A DNA stretch of 64,000 nucleotides from a candidate division SR1 bacterium (GCA_026397475.1 JAPLUT010000008.1:88179-152178), one strand, 5' to 3'. Shown: positions 41,523-52,344, counted from the stretch's first letter. Program-made: numbers and translations. Notes: generated by a model from the sequence alone, not told the origin.

Positions 41523-43010
41523 ATGTGAGGAAAGAGTACAACAATACATATTACTCAACTTTCAAAGTCTTTTGCCGATAAAGTATTATTTGAAAATATT
41601 AATATCAATTTTCAAGTAGGAGAAAAAATAGGAATTGTTGGCAAAAATGGATGTGGAAAAACAACGTTTATAAAAATTCTTGCGAAAGAAGTTGAACCAG
41701 ATACTTGAGGTATAAGGAATCGTAATAGCATCGCATATATGCCACAAGATATTGAATATACAGAAGGCGAGACCGTGTATGATTATTTTTTGAGATATAT
41801 TGATAGTCGAGAGGAATACAAAATATATTCTATATTAGAAGACGTTAATTTGCCGATAGACATCAATCAAACGGTAAAAAGCTTAAGTGGTGGAGAACAA
41901 AAAAAGCTTCAACTCGCAAGGATACTCTTGCAAAATGCAGAAGTGCTATTGCTAGATGAACCGACCAATCATTTAGATCAATGATCATTAGAGCTTTTGC
42001 AAAAATGTATTACCGAGCATTCAGGAATTGTACTTTTCATCTCTCATGACAGACATTTTCTCAATATGATGGCGAATAAAATTCTAGAGATAGAGAAGAA
42101 TAATTTCATCATCTATCACGGCAATTACGAAATATACAAAGAAGAAAAAGAAAAACGTAAAATGAGACAACAAGAAGAATATACAAGGTATCAGAAAGAA
42201 AAAACAAAACGAGAAGATTGGATGTTAGAGATGAGACAAAGAGCATCAGTATATGTCAATCCCGCATTGGGACGTTTGATAAAGAGCAAAGAAAAATATA
42301 TCGAAAGAGAAGTGTATTCCAAAGAAGTAGAAAAAGTTCAAAACGAAAAAAAACTCTCTCTTCGTGGAATAGGAGGAACACATCAAGGTAAACTCATACT
42401 AGAAATAAAAAGTCAGAATATTTGATTTGATGGGAGTGTCCTTATCAAGGATGTCTGTATGGAAATTAGAGGTAAAGACAGGGTTATGCTTGCTTGAGCA
42501 AATGGTAGTGGAAAAACGACTTTGATTAAATATCTTATTTCTGCATTTACAGGAGCCAGTAACAACGAAAATATTAAGACTTGAAACAATATCACGTTTG
42601 ACTATTTTGATCAACATAATGAAGTTTTACGATCACGTGAAGTAGTGTACACACGATTTGCCAAACATATCAAGTCCAAAACAGATGAAAGAGGTATAAG
42701 ATCTCAGCTCGCTATTATAGGCTTGTCTCAGCATGAAATAGAGGGTAGCATCGAAGACCTAAGTTATGGACAGAAAGTAAAAATAAAATTTTTGCAAATG
42801 TTGAGTGCGCCTATAGATTTACTTATTTTAGATGAACCAACCAATCATTTAGATATCTCGACAAGAGAAACGATAGAGGATATGCTAGAAGATTATGATT
42901 GAGCATTATTAATCGTAAGTCATGATCAGTACTTTACAGCAAAGATAAATACTACCATAAAATATATTATCAAGGATAAAAAGTTGCTTCAAGAAAGTTC
43001 AATTATATAA
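41523..43010 (+). CDS. ABC-F family ATPase
   Basis: The 495-residue soluble protein has two ABC domains in tandem. The first has [18 protein letters not shown] and [11 protein letters not shown]; the second has GANGSGKTT (first Gly is TGA), LSYGQKVKI and [12 protein letters not shown] charged linker (about residues 190-280) joins them, and there are no membrane helices. ABC-F proteins bind the ribosomal E-site and either assist translation (Uup, EttA) or protect from antibiotics. The leader carries a terminator hairpin close to the start, as in regulated antibiotic-resistance members. The next gene follows after 27 bases. Confidence 0.9.
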
Positions 43011-43037
43011 CATATTTTATCGTTTAAATTATTACCA

Positions 43038-43601
43038 ATGGAAAACTTAAACACCACAACTATAGAGACAGAACGCTTACTCTTAGTTCCTATAACTATG
43101 GACTACGCAGAAGAGATTTTCAAAGAATTTACGCCAGAACTTACGACATATATGCTTCCAAAATCTCCAGAAAAAATCTCTGAAACAGAAGATTTTATCA
43201 AAGGTTCGATGAAGAAAAGAGAACAATGAAGAAGTTACGAGATCGTTGTCTTGGACAAAATGACCAAGGAATTTTTATGATGTTGAGGAATATCTGCTTT
43301 AGATACAGAAGCGCCAGAACTTGGTATCTGGATAAAGAAATCTGCATTTGGAAAGAAACTTTGAAGAGAAGCGGTCGCTGGACTCGTAGATCGAGCACAA
43401 GAAAAATTGAAATTTAAATACTTATATTACCCTGTAGACAAGGACAACATTCCAAGTAGAAAAGTGGCAGAATCGCTCTGATGAGTCGTTCAGCTAGATA
43501 ATAATGGACAAGAAGTTATAACAATAGCGGATACCTTAGATCCCAACAGAAAATTAAACGGAGTAGAGTATAGAATCGAATATAGAATCCACAAAAAATA
43601 G
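43038..43601 (+). CDS. GNAT family N-acetyltransferase (RimJ/RimL-like)
   Basis: The 187-residue protein has a RimJ/RimL-type start (IETERLLLVPIT), the strand FLGCGGIS, the acetyl-CoA-binding segment ELGIWIKKSAFGKKLGREA, and YYPVDKDNIPSRKVAESLGG near the end. TGA supplies three of the glycines in the CoA loop region and one of the SLGG pair. GNAT enzymes move acetyl from acetyl-CoA to amines of proteins or small molecules; the substrate is unknown. It is 27 bases behind the ABC-F gene and may be co-transcribed with it. Confidence 0.85.
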
Positions 43602-43623
43602 TCAACAATGATATTCCTTTTTG

Positions 43624-43719
43624 ATTGTCATTTCGACAAACGAAGTGAGGAGAAATCTTATACAATGGAAAGAATTTCTCGCTACGCCTGCCTACGGCAG
43701 GTAGATTCGAAATAACAAT
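43624..43719. repeat. MITE-like inverted repeat element
   Basis: ATTGTCATTTCGA (43624-43636) pairs with TCGAAATAACAAT (43707-43719) with one mismatch. Inside are GAGGAGAAATCTT / AAGAATTTCTC and a CCTGCCTACGGCAGG palindrome. The arrangement resembles non-coding mobile repeats found across many bacterial genomes. Confidence 0.6.
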
Positions 43720-43733
43720 AACAATAAAAACAA

Positions 43734-44771
43734 CTACATATCTACACCACTAGAAGCACTCTTTTCGCTATCCGGCAGAAGGGTGTTTCTTATTTTCTCG
43801 TCACGATTCATCAAAATAATTGCGTCCATATCATCCGGTTCTCGTATCTTGCCAAAGGTATTCAGCATCTCAGAATGATGAAAAGGAACGACATAATTGT
43901 TCGTTAGTTTTTTATATTCTTCATTAAAAGTCTCGATGAAGTGCACGTTTTTCGTGATAGGAGAAATAACAATGACGTCAGTTCCCGTAAGATTTTTTTC
44001 GTGAAATCGTTTACAAAATAGCTCAGAATAAAACTGCAAAGTCTCTTTTACCAGTCCTTTCGCTAATGGATTCGATTCGATGAAATCATAGGTCTTATAC
44101 CGATACTGAACGATTCCATTATCCTTGTACATCTGCTTCAACGCGCTCATTCCCAAATTCAAAGTCTCGACGCTATGATAAAATCCGTTCTGGATTTTGA
44201 TCGCCTTACAAGAATTTTCCGTTATGTAGAGGAGGATAAAATTATCTTTTTTCAAATTATTTCTCAAGAAGAGGAGGGTATGAAAGGACTGCGGAAGGAT
44301 ATTGATATTCTTCATCTCGAAGAGGTTTCCATATACAGAATTAACAATATTCATCGTATTTTTATGTAAATACACAATATATAATCTGAAAAATATTTCT
44401 CCACTTTCCCCGATGACATGTTTTTTCTCCTCACCATTGACATGGATACTATCGACGTACACCATAATTCTCTCTCCATCAACATCGTTATGTTTCTTGG
44501 TCGCCTGCGACTTTTCTTCGATGACATTTTTCAAATCCTGGAAGGTAAATTTTTTTTCAAAGCTTTGAAAAATATCAAATCTAAAAAATGAAAACCTGCT
44601 TTCATCGAGCATAAAGTAATGCGTATATTTAGGATATTCTCGTGACTCATCCGTTATCTTCTCAAGATTTTCATGTAAGATATACTGCAAAATCTGATCC
44701 TGCTCACGGATTTTGTAGACACGAAAACTTGGGTGTGATTTCGAAAGATGTTCGTATCGGATGTAAAACAC
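43734..44771 (-). CDS. Hypothetical protein, 345 residues
   Basis: The complete frame runs from ATG 44771 to TAG 43734 with no in-frame TGA (only about 12 glycines, so this is weak evidence). It is soluble and rich in Phe, Tyr, Lys and Asn. The middle segment FILLYITENSCKAIKIQNGFYHSVETLNLGMSAL loosely recalls the ATPase strand pairs of FtsA/PilM-like proteins, but the key motifs are not clear, so I leave it unnamed. It converges with the GNAT gene across the MITE-like repeat. Confidence 0.7.
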   Translation of the reverse strand: MFYIRYEHLSKSHPSFRVYKIREQDQILQYILHENLEKITDESREYPKYTHYFMLDESRFSFFRFDIFQSFEKKFTFQDLKNVIEEKSQATKKHNDVDGERIMVYVDSIHVNGEEKKHVIGESGEIFFRLYIVYLHKNTMNIVNSVYGNLFEMKNINILPQSFHTLLFLRNNLKKDNFILLYITENSCKAIKIQNGFYHSVETLNLGMSALKQMYKDNGIVQYRYKTYDFIESNPLAKGLVKETLQFYSELFCKRFHEKNLTGTDVIVISPITKNVHFIETFNEEYKKLTNNYVVPFHHSEMLNTFGKIREPDDMDAIILMNRDEKIRNTLLPDSEKSASSGVDM

Positions 44772-44936
44772 GGGGGAATAATTTAGAATTTAAAATTTGA
44801 AATTTTGAATTTGAAACAGCATTTTCTTGTCCTCCTTTGTAGGTTTGTTTGTTAGCTTCAAGGTAGCGTTTTCAAGCAAAATTACAAGATGAAGACGTTA
44901 GACGTTTGAGTTTAAAAAAAATTTAAAATAAAAAAA

Positions 44937-44962
44937 ATGGTCCGCGCATACGCGGACCATCA
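44937..44962 (-). terminator. Terminator of the UGA-free membrane operon
   Basis: ATGGTCCGCG pairs perfectly with CGCGGACCAT around a four-base loop, followed on the minus strand by a T-run. It begins about 27 bases past the TGA at 44989-44991. Confidence 0.85.
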
Positions 44963-44988
44963 GAATCATAAAAGCAATGGTCGTCACA

Positions 44989-46908
44989 TCACTTTTTTTG
45001 TTCTTTCTGTTTTTTTATAAAGGCTTTCAAACTATCAGGACTGATTTTACTCATATCGCTCGACTCTATAATGGTTGAGTTTTTTTGAATATTATCAATT
45101 CTGGTGTCTTCAGCTTTTACTGTTTTTTGGTTCTGATACCATTGCGCTTGCTTCGGGTTTTCTTCCGAAAGCTTAAGAGCTGGAATATCAAAAGTTTCGC
45201 AGGTTATTATCCGTTCTTTCGTCTCTGCAAAGGTAATTTCTACCTCTACACCTGGTTTCAAAAAAGAAACCTTAGGCGAAGAAAAAGAGTAAACGGTATT
45301 AAAGATTTTTTCCACTCCTTGAATTCGGAAAGGAATAATCTGTTGTTGCCCTTGCATAAGAAGGATTCCAACCTCACTAACAATGCCAGTAAGTTTCAAT
45401 CGTTTTATCTCTCCACCCGAAGGAGCCTCTCTGTCATTATGCGAACCTCCTATAGAAATTCGATACGCGCTGAGTGCTTCTTCTATCGTAGTCCCTTTAG
45501 CTTTGATGTCTTTGTTCTCTACGGATACCAACGAAACGCCTACAAATTGTCCTTGGTAGGACATAGGCATAACGTAAGTTAATATTCCGTAAATATTGTA
45601 AGGCACCAATTCTTCTGGCACATATCCTGTAAAGTTACTCCATAACGATTTCGCTGCATCATAGGCAATACTTTCAGTCACGCCTTTTGCATTCATGAAA
45701 ATAGTTTTTCCTGTCTGTGCGTCAGTCAAGGAAACACCAATAAGTGCTGCATCGGAATTGTTACTCGTCCACCCAGTAAACCACTGACAATGATCTTTAT
45801 TGTAGGTGATATACCAACTCTCAGTTGGTTTCATACGTAACCCATCTTCAGAAGACGTCCATCTCCAGCCTACTTTTGAATACTCTCCCCAGCTCGTTAG
45901 TTGGTCCTTGATTACATCAAGGGGATATGCACGATCAATCCAATGATACTTTTTAGCAACATCAGCAATCGGACAATTTTCAACAATATTCCCTGTTTGA
46001 AGATCAAGAATAACAACGCTTTGAACTATGTTCCCCTCATATCCGATGGTTCTTTTGATTTCACTCACCGTATAGTAGGGATTCCAGTCATCGTCTACCT
46101 CAAAGGTCCAATCATCAAGATTAGCCATAAGATAGCCATTGTACCGTAAATGCCTTTCAGCTAAAAATTCAAAACAAGCTGAATTCATGTACTTTATTGC
46201 AATCGACTTCCCTTGTTTATTTTGCTGTACGGGTTGTGCTTCCGCTTCAGGATTTTCAGCAGACACTCTCAAATATCCAGGCACCTCAGGGTGCTCTTTC
46301 CATTGAAAGTATCCTTTAAAATCCAAAGGGAATATCCACCAAAACTGTCCATCCACAAACTGTTTCGTAGGGCTACCGATATCAAATCGTGAACCCGCAA
46401 TAGCTCCACCTTCAATAACGAATTTGCTGAGTGCCTCATTGGCTTTTACTATAGCCATTGATTGACTTACCAGACAAATATGCGTTACGTCCGAAGGTTC
46501 TATTGCCTCATTTGCTTTGGATACTTTTTCAACTACAGCTAATGTAGCTTTTTTATCAGCATTCCAGAAGTCGGTGCTTGAAATGTTGAGAAGTAACGAG
46601 AAGCCGGCTAATATAATAGCTACTGTAGCGGCAGGCATTGCAGCTCTTTTCTTTATTTCACTAATGAAACTAATGCATGAAGCAAGAATTGCTCCAATAG
46701 TAATTCCTCCAAAAAATGGAGTAGGTGCAATGAATCCCGTGTAATTTCCCCAATAAATCCAGTAAAGAATTGCTGAATATACAACGCTAATAATGCTAGC
46801 CCATAGTATGGTTCTTTTGATGTTTCTTTTGGTAAAAGCCGTACCAAGAGCAGTTAAGCCAAGGACACTTCCAAAGCTGATTAAAATAGATAATGTTAAG
46901 TAGTTCAT
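44989..46908 (-). CDS. Large membrane-anchored protein ending in TGA
   Basis: The 639-residue protein has about four N-terminal membrane helices (residues 5-110) and a large extracytoplasmic part (about 110-560) with many aromatic residues, then a polar, Lys-rich tail. I recognise no domain. None of its 42 glycines is TGA, but its end is TGA (44989-44991). If TGA is read as Gly, 22 residues are added up to a TAA at 44923, running through the terminator stem. The native end is thus most likely the TGA. It is the second gene of an operon with the 116-residue protein. Confidence 0.8.
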   Translation of the reverse strand: MNYLTLSILISFGSVLGLTALGTAFTKRNIKRTILWASIISVVYSAILYWIYWGNYTGFIAPTPFFGGITIGAILASCISFISEIKKRAAMPAATVAIILAGFSLLLNISSTDFWNADKKATLAVVEKVSKANEAIEPSDVTHICLVSQSMAIVKANEALSKFVIEGGAIAGSRFDIGSPTKQFVDGQFWWIFPLDFKGYFQWKEHPEVPGYLRVSAENPEAEAQPVQQNKQGKSIAIKYMNSACFEFLAERHLRYNGYLMANLDDWTFEVDDDWNPYYTVSEIKRTIGYEGNIVQSVVILDLQTGNIVENCPIADVAKKYHWIDRAYPLDVIKDQLTSWGEYSKVGWRWTSSEDGLRMKPTESWYITYNKDHCQWFTGWTSNNSDAALIGVSLTDAQTGKTIFMNAKGVTESIAYDAAKSLWSNFTGYVPEELVPYNIYGILTYVMPMSYQGQFVGVSLVSVENKDIKAKGTTIEEALSAYRISIGGSHNDREAPSGGEIKRLKLTGIVSEVGILLMQGQQQIIPFRIQGVEKIFNTVYSFSSPKVSFLKPGVEVEITFAETKERIITCETFDIPALKLSEENPKQAQWYQNQKTVKAEDTRIDNIQKNSTIIESSDMSKISPDSLKAFIKKQKEQKK

Positions 46909-46930
46909 AATGTTTTGTTTTTTGTTTTAG

Positions 46931-47281
46931 TTAATGGTTAATGGTTAATTTATACTTGTTTAAAAATTTGTTTGCTTTCACAATGGTCTTTTTGTTTTCT
47001 TTAATCACAATGGTATTAGTTTTAATTTGTTTCTTTTGTTCCTTGAGCCATTTTTTAAAAGCCACAGGATCATCATGAAGCTTGTTATAACTTTCTAACA
47101 TTATCCTACTAAGATTTGCAACAATACGTTGTATCTCTTCATCAGACTTACCAGCTTGTTTGCCAGCAACAATTAAGGAGCTCAATTGGTCCCATTGATT
47201 TTTTCTACGCGTGACAAAATGTATCACGATAAAAAGGAATCCGAAAGCGGCACCTATAAGGTAAAACGTTTCTTTGTTCAT
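46931..47281 (-). CDS. Single-span membrane protein, first gene of UGA-free operon
   Basis: The 116-residue protein has one N-terminal membrane helix (about residues 6-24), then a basic helical cytoplasmic part (WLKEQKKQIKTN ... KENKKTIVKANKFLNKYKL). It ends in TAA, uses no TGA, and lies 22 bases ahead of the 639-residue gene. It is probably a partner of the larger membrane protein; the function is unknown. Confidence 0.7.
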   Translation of the reverse strand: MNKETFYLIGAAFGFLFIVIHFVTRRKNQWDQLSSLIVAGKQAGKSDEEIQRIVANLSRIMLESYNKLHDDPVAFKKWLKEQKKQIKTNTIVIKENKKTIVKANKFLNKYKLTINH

Positions 47282-47318
47282 AATAGATTAATTTTTGTTA
47301 ATGATCGACGACAAAATT

Positions 47319-47346
47319 ACTATATATAAAAGACTTAATAAGTCAA
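47319..47346 (-). promoter_or_regulatory. Promoter of the UGA-free membrane operon
   Basis: On the minus strand TTGACT and TATAGT are separated by 16 bases, about 38 bases ahead of ATG 47281. Confidence 0.7.
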
Positions 47347-47387
47347 GTATAGTTTTTTTTGGAAGAGATATAATGAAAAAAAATAAA

Positions 47388-47418
47388 ATAAAAAAAATCC
47401 GACTCTCGCCGGACCTCA
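47388..47418 (-). terminator. Terminator of topA
   Basis: On the minus strand a GTCCGG ... CGGAT stem is followed by a long T-run, directly past the topA stop. Confidence 0.6.
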
Positions 47419-47422
47419 AAAA

Positions 47423-49855
47423 CTATTTCTTCTTACTGGTTTTTTTCACTGGCTTGCTTTCCAAACTCTTCACTGCCTTATTCACTTTTTTTGCACTCGC
47501 TTTTTTAGCAGTTTCCTTGCTTGCTTTGGCTGGCTTAGCAGCCTCTTTCTTATTTCAAAACCTGCTCGGTCTAGGACCTGCGGCGATGATTTCTAGACAA
47601 TCTTTTTTTGTTAAATCCGTAGCGTCTTTTCCTCATTTGGGAATCTTGTAATTGTTCCCATCGTACTTCAAATACGCTCCATACAATCCATTCAAGACTT
47701 CTATCTTTTTTCACTCGTGATCAAATTCACTGATGTACTTATTTTTTTCTGTATCGATTTTTTTCTCAATCAAAGGCGCTGCCTCTTCCATCGTAACGGT
47801 ATAGGGATCCAAAGTTTTTGGCAAAGAAACGAAAAGTGTCTTGTACTTCAAGTAGGGTCAAAACTTTCCTACTGCAGCAGTAACTCCTTCACCTTGATAT
47901 TCACCAATTATTCTCGGGAGGGCGAATAATGCCAAGGCATCTTCAAGCGTGAGTAATTCTATATTTTGTCCCGGTCTCAAGGACGCAAACTTAGGCTTAT
48001 CCTCATCTTGAGCGGTTCCGATTTGTACCATAGGACCAAATCTTCCGATTCTTGCAACGACTTTCTTTCCGGTCTTAGGATCGATTCCGAGATCTTTTTC
48101 TCCGGTTTGCTTTTCCGCGAATTCTATCGTCTTAGCGACTTCTTTGTGGAAGGGTCCATAGAATTTCTTCATCATTTCGGTTCGTTTTATTTTCCCTTCT
48201 GCGATTTCATCAAATTCTTCTTCTACACTTGCCGTGAAATTGTAGTCCAAGATGTCTTTGAAATTGGCTACGAGAAAGTCATTTACCACCATTCAGATGT
48301 CTGTGGGAAAAAGTTTTTGTTTTTCTGCGCCGGTATTTTGTTTATTCACCTCCGCTTTGATAACTCAAAGCCTGAGCGTAAATTCTTGAAATTTTCTTTC
48401 GCTTCCATTTCTATCTTCCTTGACGACATATCATCTTTTTTGTACGGTAGAGATGGTTGGTGCATAGGTTGACGGACGACCGATACCCAGCTCTTCAAGC
48501 TTCTTAACAAGCGATGCTTCAGTATATCTTGGAGGATGATTTTTAAATCTTTCTGTCGCTAGTATTTGCTGCATCGTCAACATTTCTCACTTCGTTAACT
48601 TCGGCAACATGCCTGATTCTTCATCATCTTCCTCCTCATCTTTCGATTCGAGATAGACTTTCAAAAATCCTTCAAACTTAATAACCTCACCACTTGCGAT
48701 GAAATTAAACTTAGTATTTGTCGAAATGCTTATCGTTGCTTTGGTCTTTTCTACCTCAGCTCGAGCCATCTGGGAAGCGATAGTTCTCTTCCAAATCAGT
48801 TCATACAATTTTTTTTCAGAAGCATCGCCGCCCGCCATATTGTTTTCCATATGCGTCGGTCTGATACATTCATGTGCTTCTTGTGAGCCCTTACTCTTCG
48901 TTACATATTGCGTAGGCTTAGAATAGTCCTTGCCATATCTTTTCACAATCTCGTCCTGAGCGGCTTTGACAGCAAATTCAGACAAGTTTACGGAGTCAGT
49001 TCTCATGTAGGTAATAAATCATCCTTCATATAATTTTTGCGCAACCTGCATCGTTCTCGCTACAGAAAATCATAATTTCCTACTCGCTTCTTGCTGGATA
49101 GTTGATGTTGTAAACGGAGCGGAAGGTGATTTCTTGCCTGGCTTTACTTCAACGCTTTCAATCGTATATTTTGCATCTTTACAAGACTCGAGAAATTTCT
49201 TTGCTTCATCAGCGCTTGGCAAATCTTTTGATAACTCAGCCTTAAACTCCTTCTTCACATCACCTACAAAATTTCAAATCACTTTAAAAAATGATGCTGA
49301 CTCAAACCTCTGTATTTCTCTTTCTCTTTCGACGATCAACCTTACGGCGACGGATTGTACTCTTCCTGCACTCAATCCCATCTTAATTTTTTTCCACAAT
49401 ACCGGAGAAAGTTCAAACCCCACAAGCCTATCAAGCACTCTTCTCGCTTGTTGTGCATCGACAAGATTCATATCTATCGCTCTTGGATTTTTTACAGCTT
49501 TATCTATGGCTTCTTTTGTGATTTCGTGGAAAACAATTCTTGCAGTTTTTTTGATATCCAATCCCAAAGCATTGGCGACATGCCGCCCAATAGCTTCTCA
49601 TTCGCGGTCTTCATCGGTAGCGATCCAGACTTTATCAGCCTTTTTTGCTAGTGCTTTCAGCTCGCTTACGACCTTGGTTTTGTCGGGGGAGACTTGATAT
49701 TTGGGTGCAAAATTATTTTTGACATCGACTCCGAGTTCTTTTTGGGGCAGATCTATGACATGTCCAAAGGAAGCTTTTACTTCAAATCCTTCACCGAGAA
49801 ACTTTTTGATAGTCGCAGACTTCGCTGGAGACTCTACAATCACGAGATGTTTCAT
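47423..49855 (-). CDS. topA: DNA topoisomerase I
   Basis: The 810-residue type IA enzyme relaxes negative supercoils. It starts with the Toprim domain ([33 protein letters not shown] with the acidic triad), followed by [19 protein letters not shown], the active-site segment [10 protein letters not shown] (Tyr), and [17 protein letters not shown]. The C-terminal part has repeat-like segments with [10 protein letters not shown] and GKFGPYLKY instead of zinc fingers, and a Lys/Ala-rich tail. At least eight glycines are TGA, including the ones right after DEDRE. ATG 49855 is chosen; a TTG 12 bases upstream is possible. Confidence 0.95.
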
Positions 49856-49973
49856 ATGGTATAGCAATAACTAAAAATTGAAAAAAACTAAGGTCTAAAG
49901 ACTATCGTCTAATTTAAAGTATTCTCCCACTATTTCAACTCAAAAAAGTATTCCCTAGCTCTGCCTTATTCTA

Positions 49974-50001
49974 TTGACTTTTAGTTTAGTTTACATATAA
50001 A
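49974..50001 (+). promoter_or_regulatory. Promoter upstream of the CHC2 gene
   Basis: TTGACT and TATAAA are 16 bases apart, about 80 bases before ATG 50082. Confidence 0.6.
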
Positions 50002-50045
50002 AGAAATATGCAGATTCCCTGCTTTTAGGCGAATGCATATACTAT

Positions 50046-50068
50046 CGGGGGCCCGTTTCGGGCTCCTG
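50046..50068. other. GC-rich hairpin in the CHC2 leader
   Basis: GGGGCCCG TTT CGGGCTCC forms a stem of about seven pairs inside the untranslated leader. No T-run follows, so it is more likely a stability or translation-control element than a terminator. Confidence 0.4.
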
Positions 50069-50081
50069 TTACTTCAAAATT

Positions 50082-50903
50082 ATGGAAGATATAGAGCAAC
50101 GACTCCAAACCTTACCATCAAGAAGACAGAGGCAATTTCAATTTATCGCCAAAAATGAAATTGATGAATGTTTTTGAGGTTGTACCCAAATCGAAGACCA
50201 GGTATATTTTCAAAATGCTACAAATACAATTATCCAAGAGACCAAAGAAAGAATAATTAAATTTATGCTCTCCGAAGAAAAGGAGAAAATCGTCAAAAGG
50301 AAGCATGGCTCAAAGGGAAAGAAACATAGAGAAAAATGACCAGGATATATTAAAAATATAGAAAAAAAACTTCAAGAAAATAGAATAAATTTTCCTTTAC
50401 TTTTCAAAGAATTCTTAAATACAACACTCAGAGAAAAACATTCTGAAAAAGGAATAGGGTACATCGGACTTTGTCCTTTTCATAAGGAAAATACTCCATC
50501 CTTCAGTATTTCTCCTTCAGGAACTATGAAATGTTTCTGATGTGGAGAAGCGTCTCTTCCTGAGCATTTTCTCGCAAAATATTTTAAAGTGAAATATTCA
50601 AAGGGACTCGGAATGCTAGAAAAGTATATTCTTACGCCGCAAGAAACCCAAGCATGGAATGAGAGAAGTGAAATAGTAAAAAAGTCAAAATCAAAAACTC
50701 TTGAACAAAAACAAAAAGAAGAATTCGTTAGTTGCTTGTCTAACGATTCGGGCTACCTGAGTAAAAAAGAATTCGCCATTGCCTTCACAAAGCGAAAAGA
50801 AGAAAAAGAATTAAGAGACCAAAAAATTTCAGAAAATATGCATTCTCAAAACTGACAAGAAACTCATTCTAACTTTCCACAAACGGACGATCTCCCATTT
50901 TAG
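50082..50903 (+). CDS. Stand-alone CHC2 zinc-finger protein (primase-like N-terminal domain)
   Basis: The 273-residue protein has, near residues 130-165, GLCPFHKENTPSFSISP and MKCFGCGEA, the CHC2 zinc finger (C-x2-H ... C-x2-C) of DnaG-type primases. TGA encodes the Gly of FGCG. The preceding 120 residues and the following Lys/Glu-rich helical part are unrecognised, and no Toprim catalytic domain follows, so this is not a whole primase. It may deliver DNA binding to a separate partner; the next gene starts 17 bases later and is the obvious candidate. Confidence 0.75.
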
Positions 50904-50920
50904 TTTCTTCTTCAAATGCT

Positions 50921-52342
50921 ATGCTCAACGAAGAATTCGAACGTATTCGCGAAGATAACGACCACAAAGGTATCAACTTTTTCGAGTACAAAAGAAACAT
51001 AGCATCGCTTACCAATCAGTTTATAGAAAACGCAGGATTCCTGGATCAGGAGCAGATGAAAAAATTTATTTACAATGAAAAACAAGAAAATCCCGACGGC
51101 ATTATCATGGAAGTAAATACCGGAAATGTCTGAGGACCAGGTATGATAGAGGTTATCGATGCGGCAGATATTGCTTATACAAAAGAATTCCCGCAGAATC
51201 CCTATAGCAAACTTATGAAAGAGTTGCAAAGTTTGACGAGTTATGAAAATGCTCCTAAGTATTTTGAAAAATATATTCTAGCAGAACTCCAAAATAAAAG
51301 TGCAGAAAGAATAGTAATAGTGTTTGCTACAGACAAAGAAATTACTTGAGGTCCTGAAACCATCTGACTAAATAAAGAATATGCTGACTATGTTTCTCTA
51401 AATGCGTTTCAAAAAATAATAAAAAAACAAAAAAATAAGTTAAACACAACCCTAATGATGAACTACGGTCTTTCTTATACCTATAGAGCGCACAAAAACT
51501 ATGAAGTATTCTTAAAAATATTTCAAGACAGATATTTGAATCAGGAAAATGAGGCTTTTTCATCAAAGCTTTGGTCAAATATTCTTTGACGAGAGGATCT
51601 TACAGGAAGCTGTATCAGCAAGAAAAATATCAAAGAAAAATATTTTGATGATGAGTGTCCAAAAGATGAGTTTATTCACACATTAGAACAGTCCTATATA
51701 GCAAAACAACCATTTGTTGATGGGGGAAAGTGAATATACTTCCCTTGAGAACGGAATTTTACTAGCCTTAAAAATATTCGAACAAGAAATGAAAAAACAC
51801 CCGTACTTCATAATTATGTTTTGCAAAAGTTCCATGAATTGCCAAGAAAAATAAGTCTCGAAAATTGAGGGCAAATTGTCTCTAAGACAGTTGACGTTAG
51901 GGCGTTTGTGACATTTAACCCAGAGCATCAGACTATTGATATTCAGCTTTTTGGAAGAGAATGAAATATTTGAAAAGTAAGCAATGTGAGTAGTGGCTGA
52001 AAATTTACAAAAATATATACCGTACCAGATGTTTCATATTATGATATACAGAAAAAAATAAATGATTTGATTCCTGCTTTGTGAGATTCGCAAAATAATG
52101 CTATTGAAAAATATTTTGACGACTATGCTAGAAAAAATTTTAAAGTAGTGCCTGAAGCAAAAATAGCGCATATTCCATTTGTTCTTTCGGAGTCAGGGAC
52201 TATAAGGATAGTCAATCTTGTACAGAAGCTTGTACATAATATGGTAGATGTTTCGTTCATCAAAAAAAATAGTGAAGGCTGGATCATAGGAAATACGCTA
52301 ATTGGAGTCGATATCTCTGTCAATCCTTTGCCCAAAAACTAA
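50921..52342 (+). CDS. Hypothetical protein paired with CHC2 protein
   Basis: The 473-residue soluble protein starts helical and charged (LNEEFERIREDNDHKGINFF), has a middle with RIVIVFATDKEI, and ends with mixed alpha/beta segments (RIVNLVQKLVHNMVDVSFIKK). I recognise no family and no Toprim DxD motif. About ten glycines are TGA, including pairs such as NVGGPG. It is 17 bases behind the CHC2 gene and shares its promoter, so the two likely act together. A bidirectional terminator follows. Confidence 0.7.
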
Positions 52343-52344
52343 AA

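Noticed and set aside
47295..47651. Plus-strand frame of 118 codons at the end of topA
   Set aside because: It is the antisense of the Lys/Ala-rich topA tail and its terminator.
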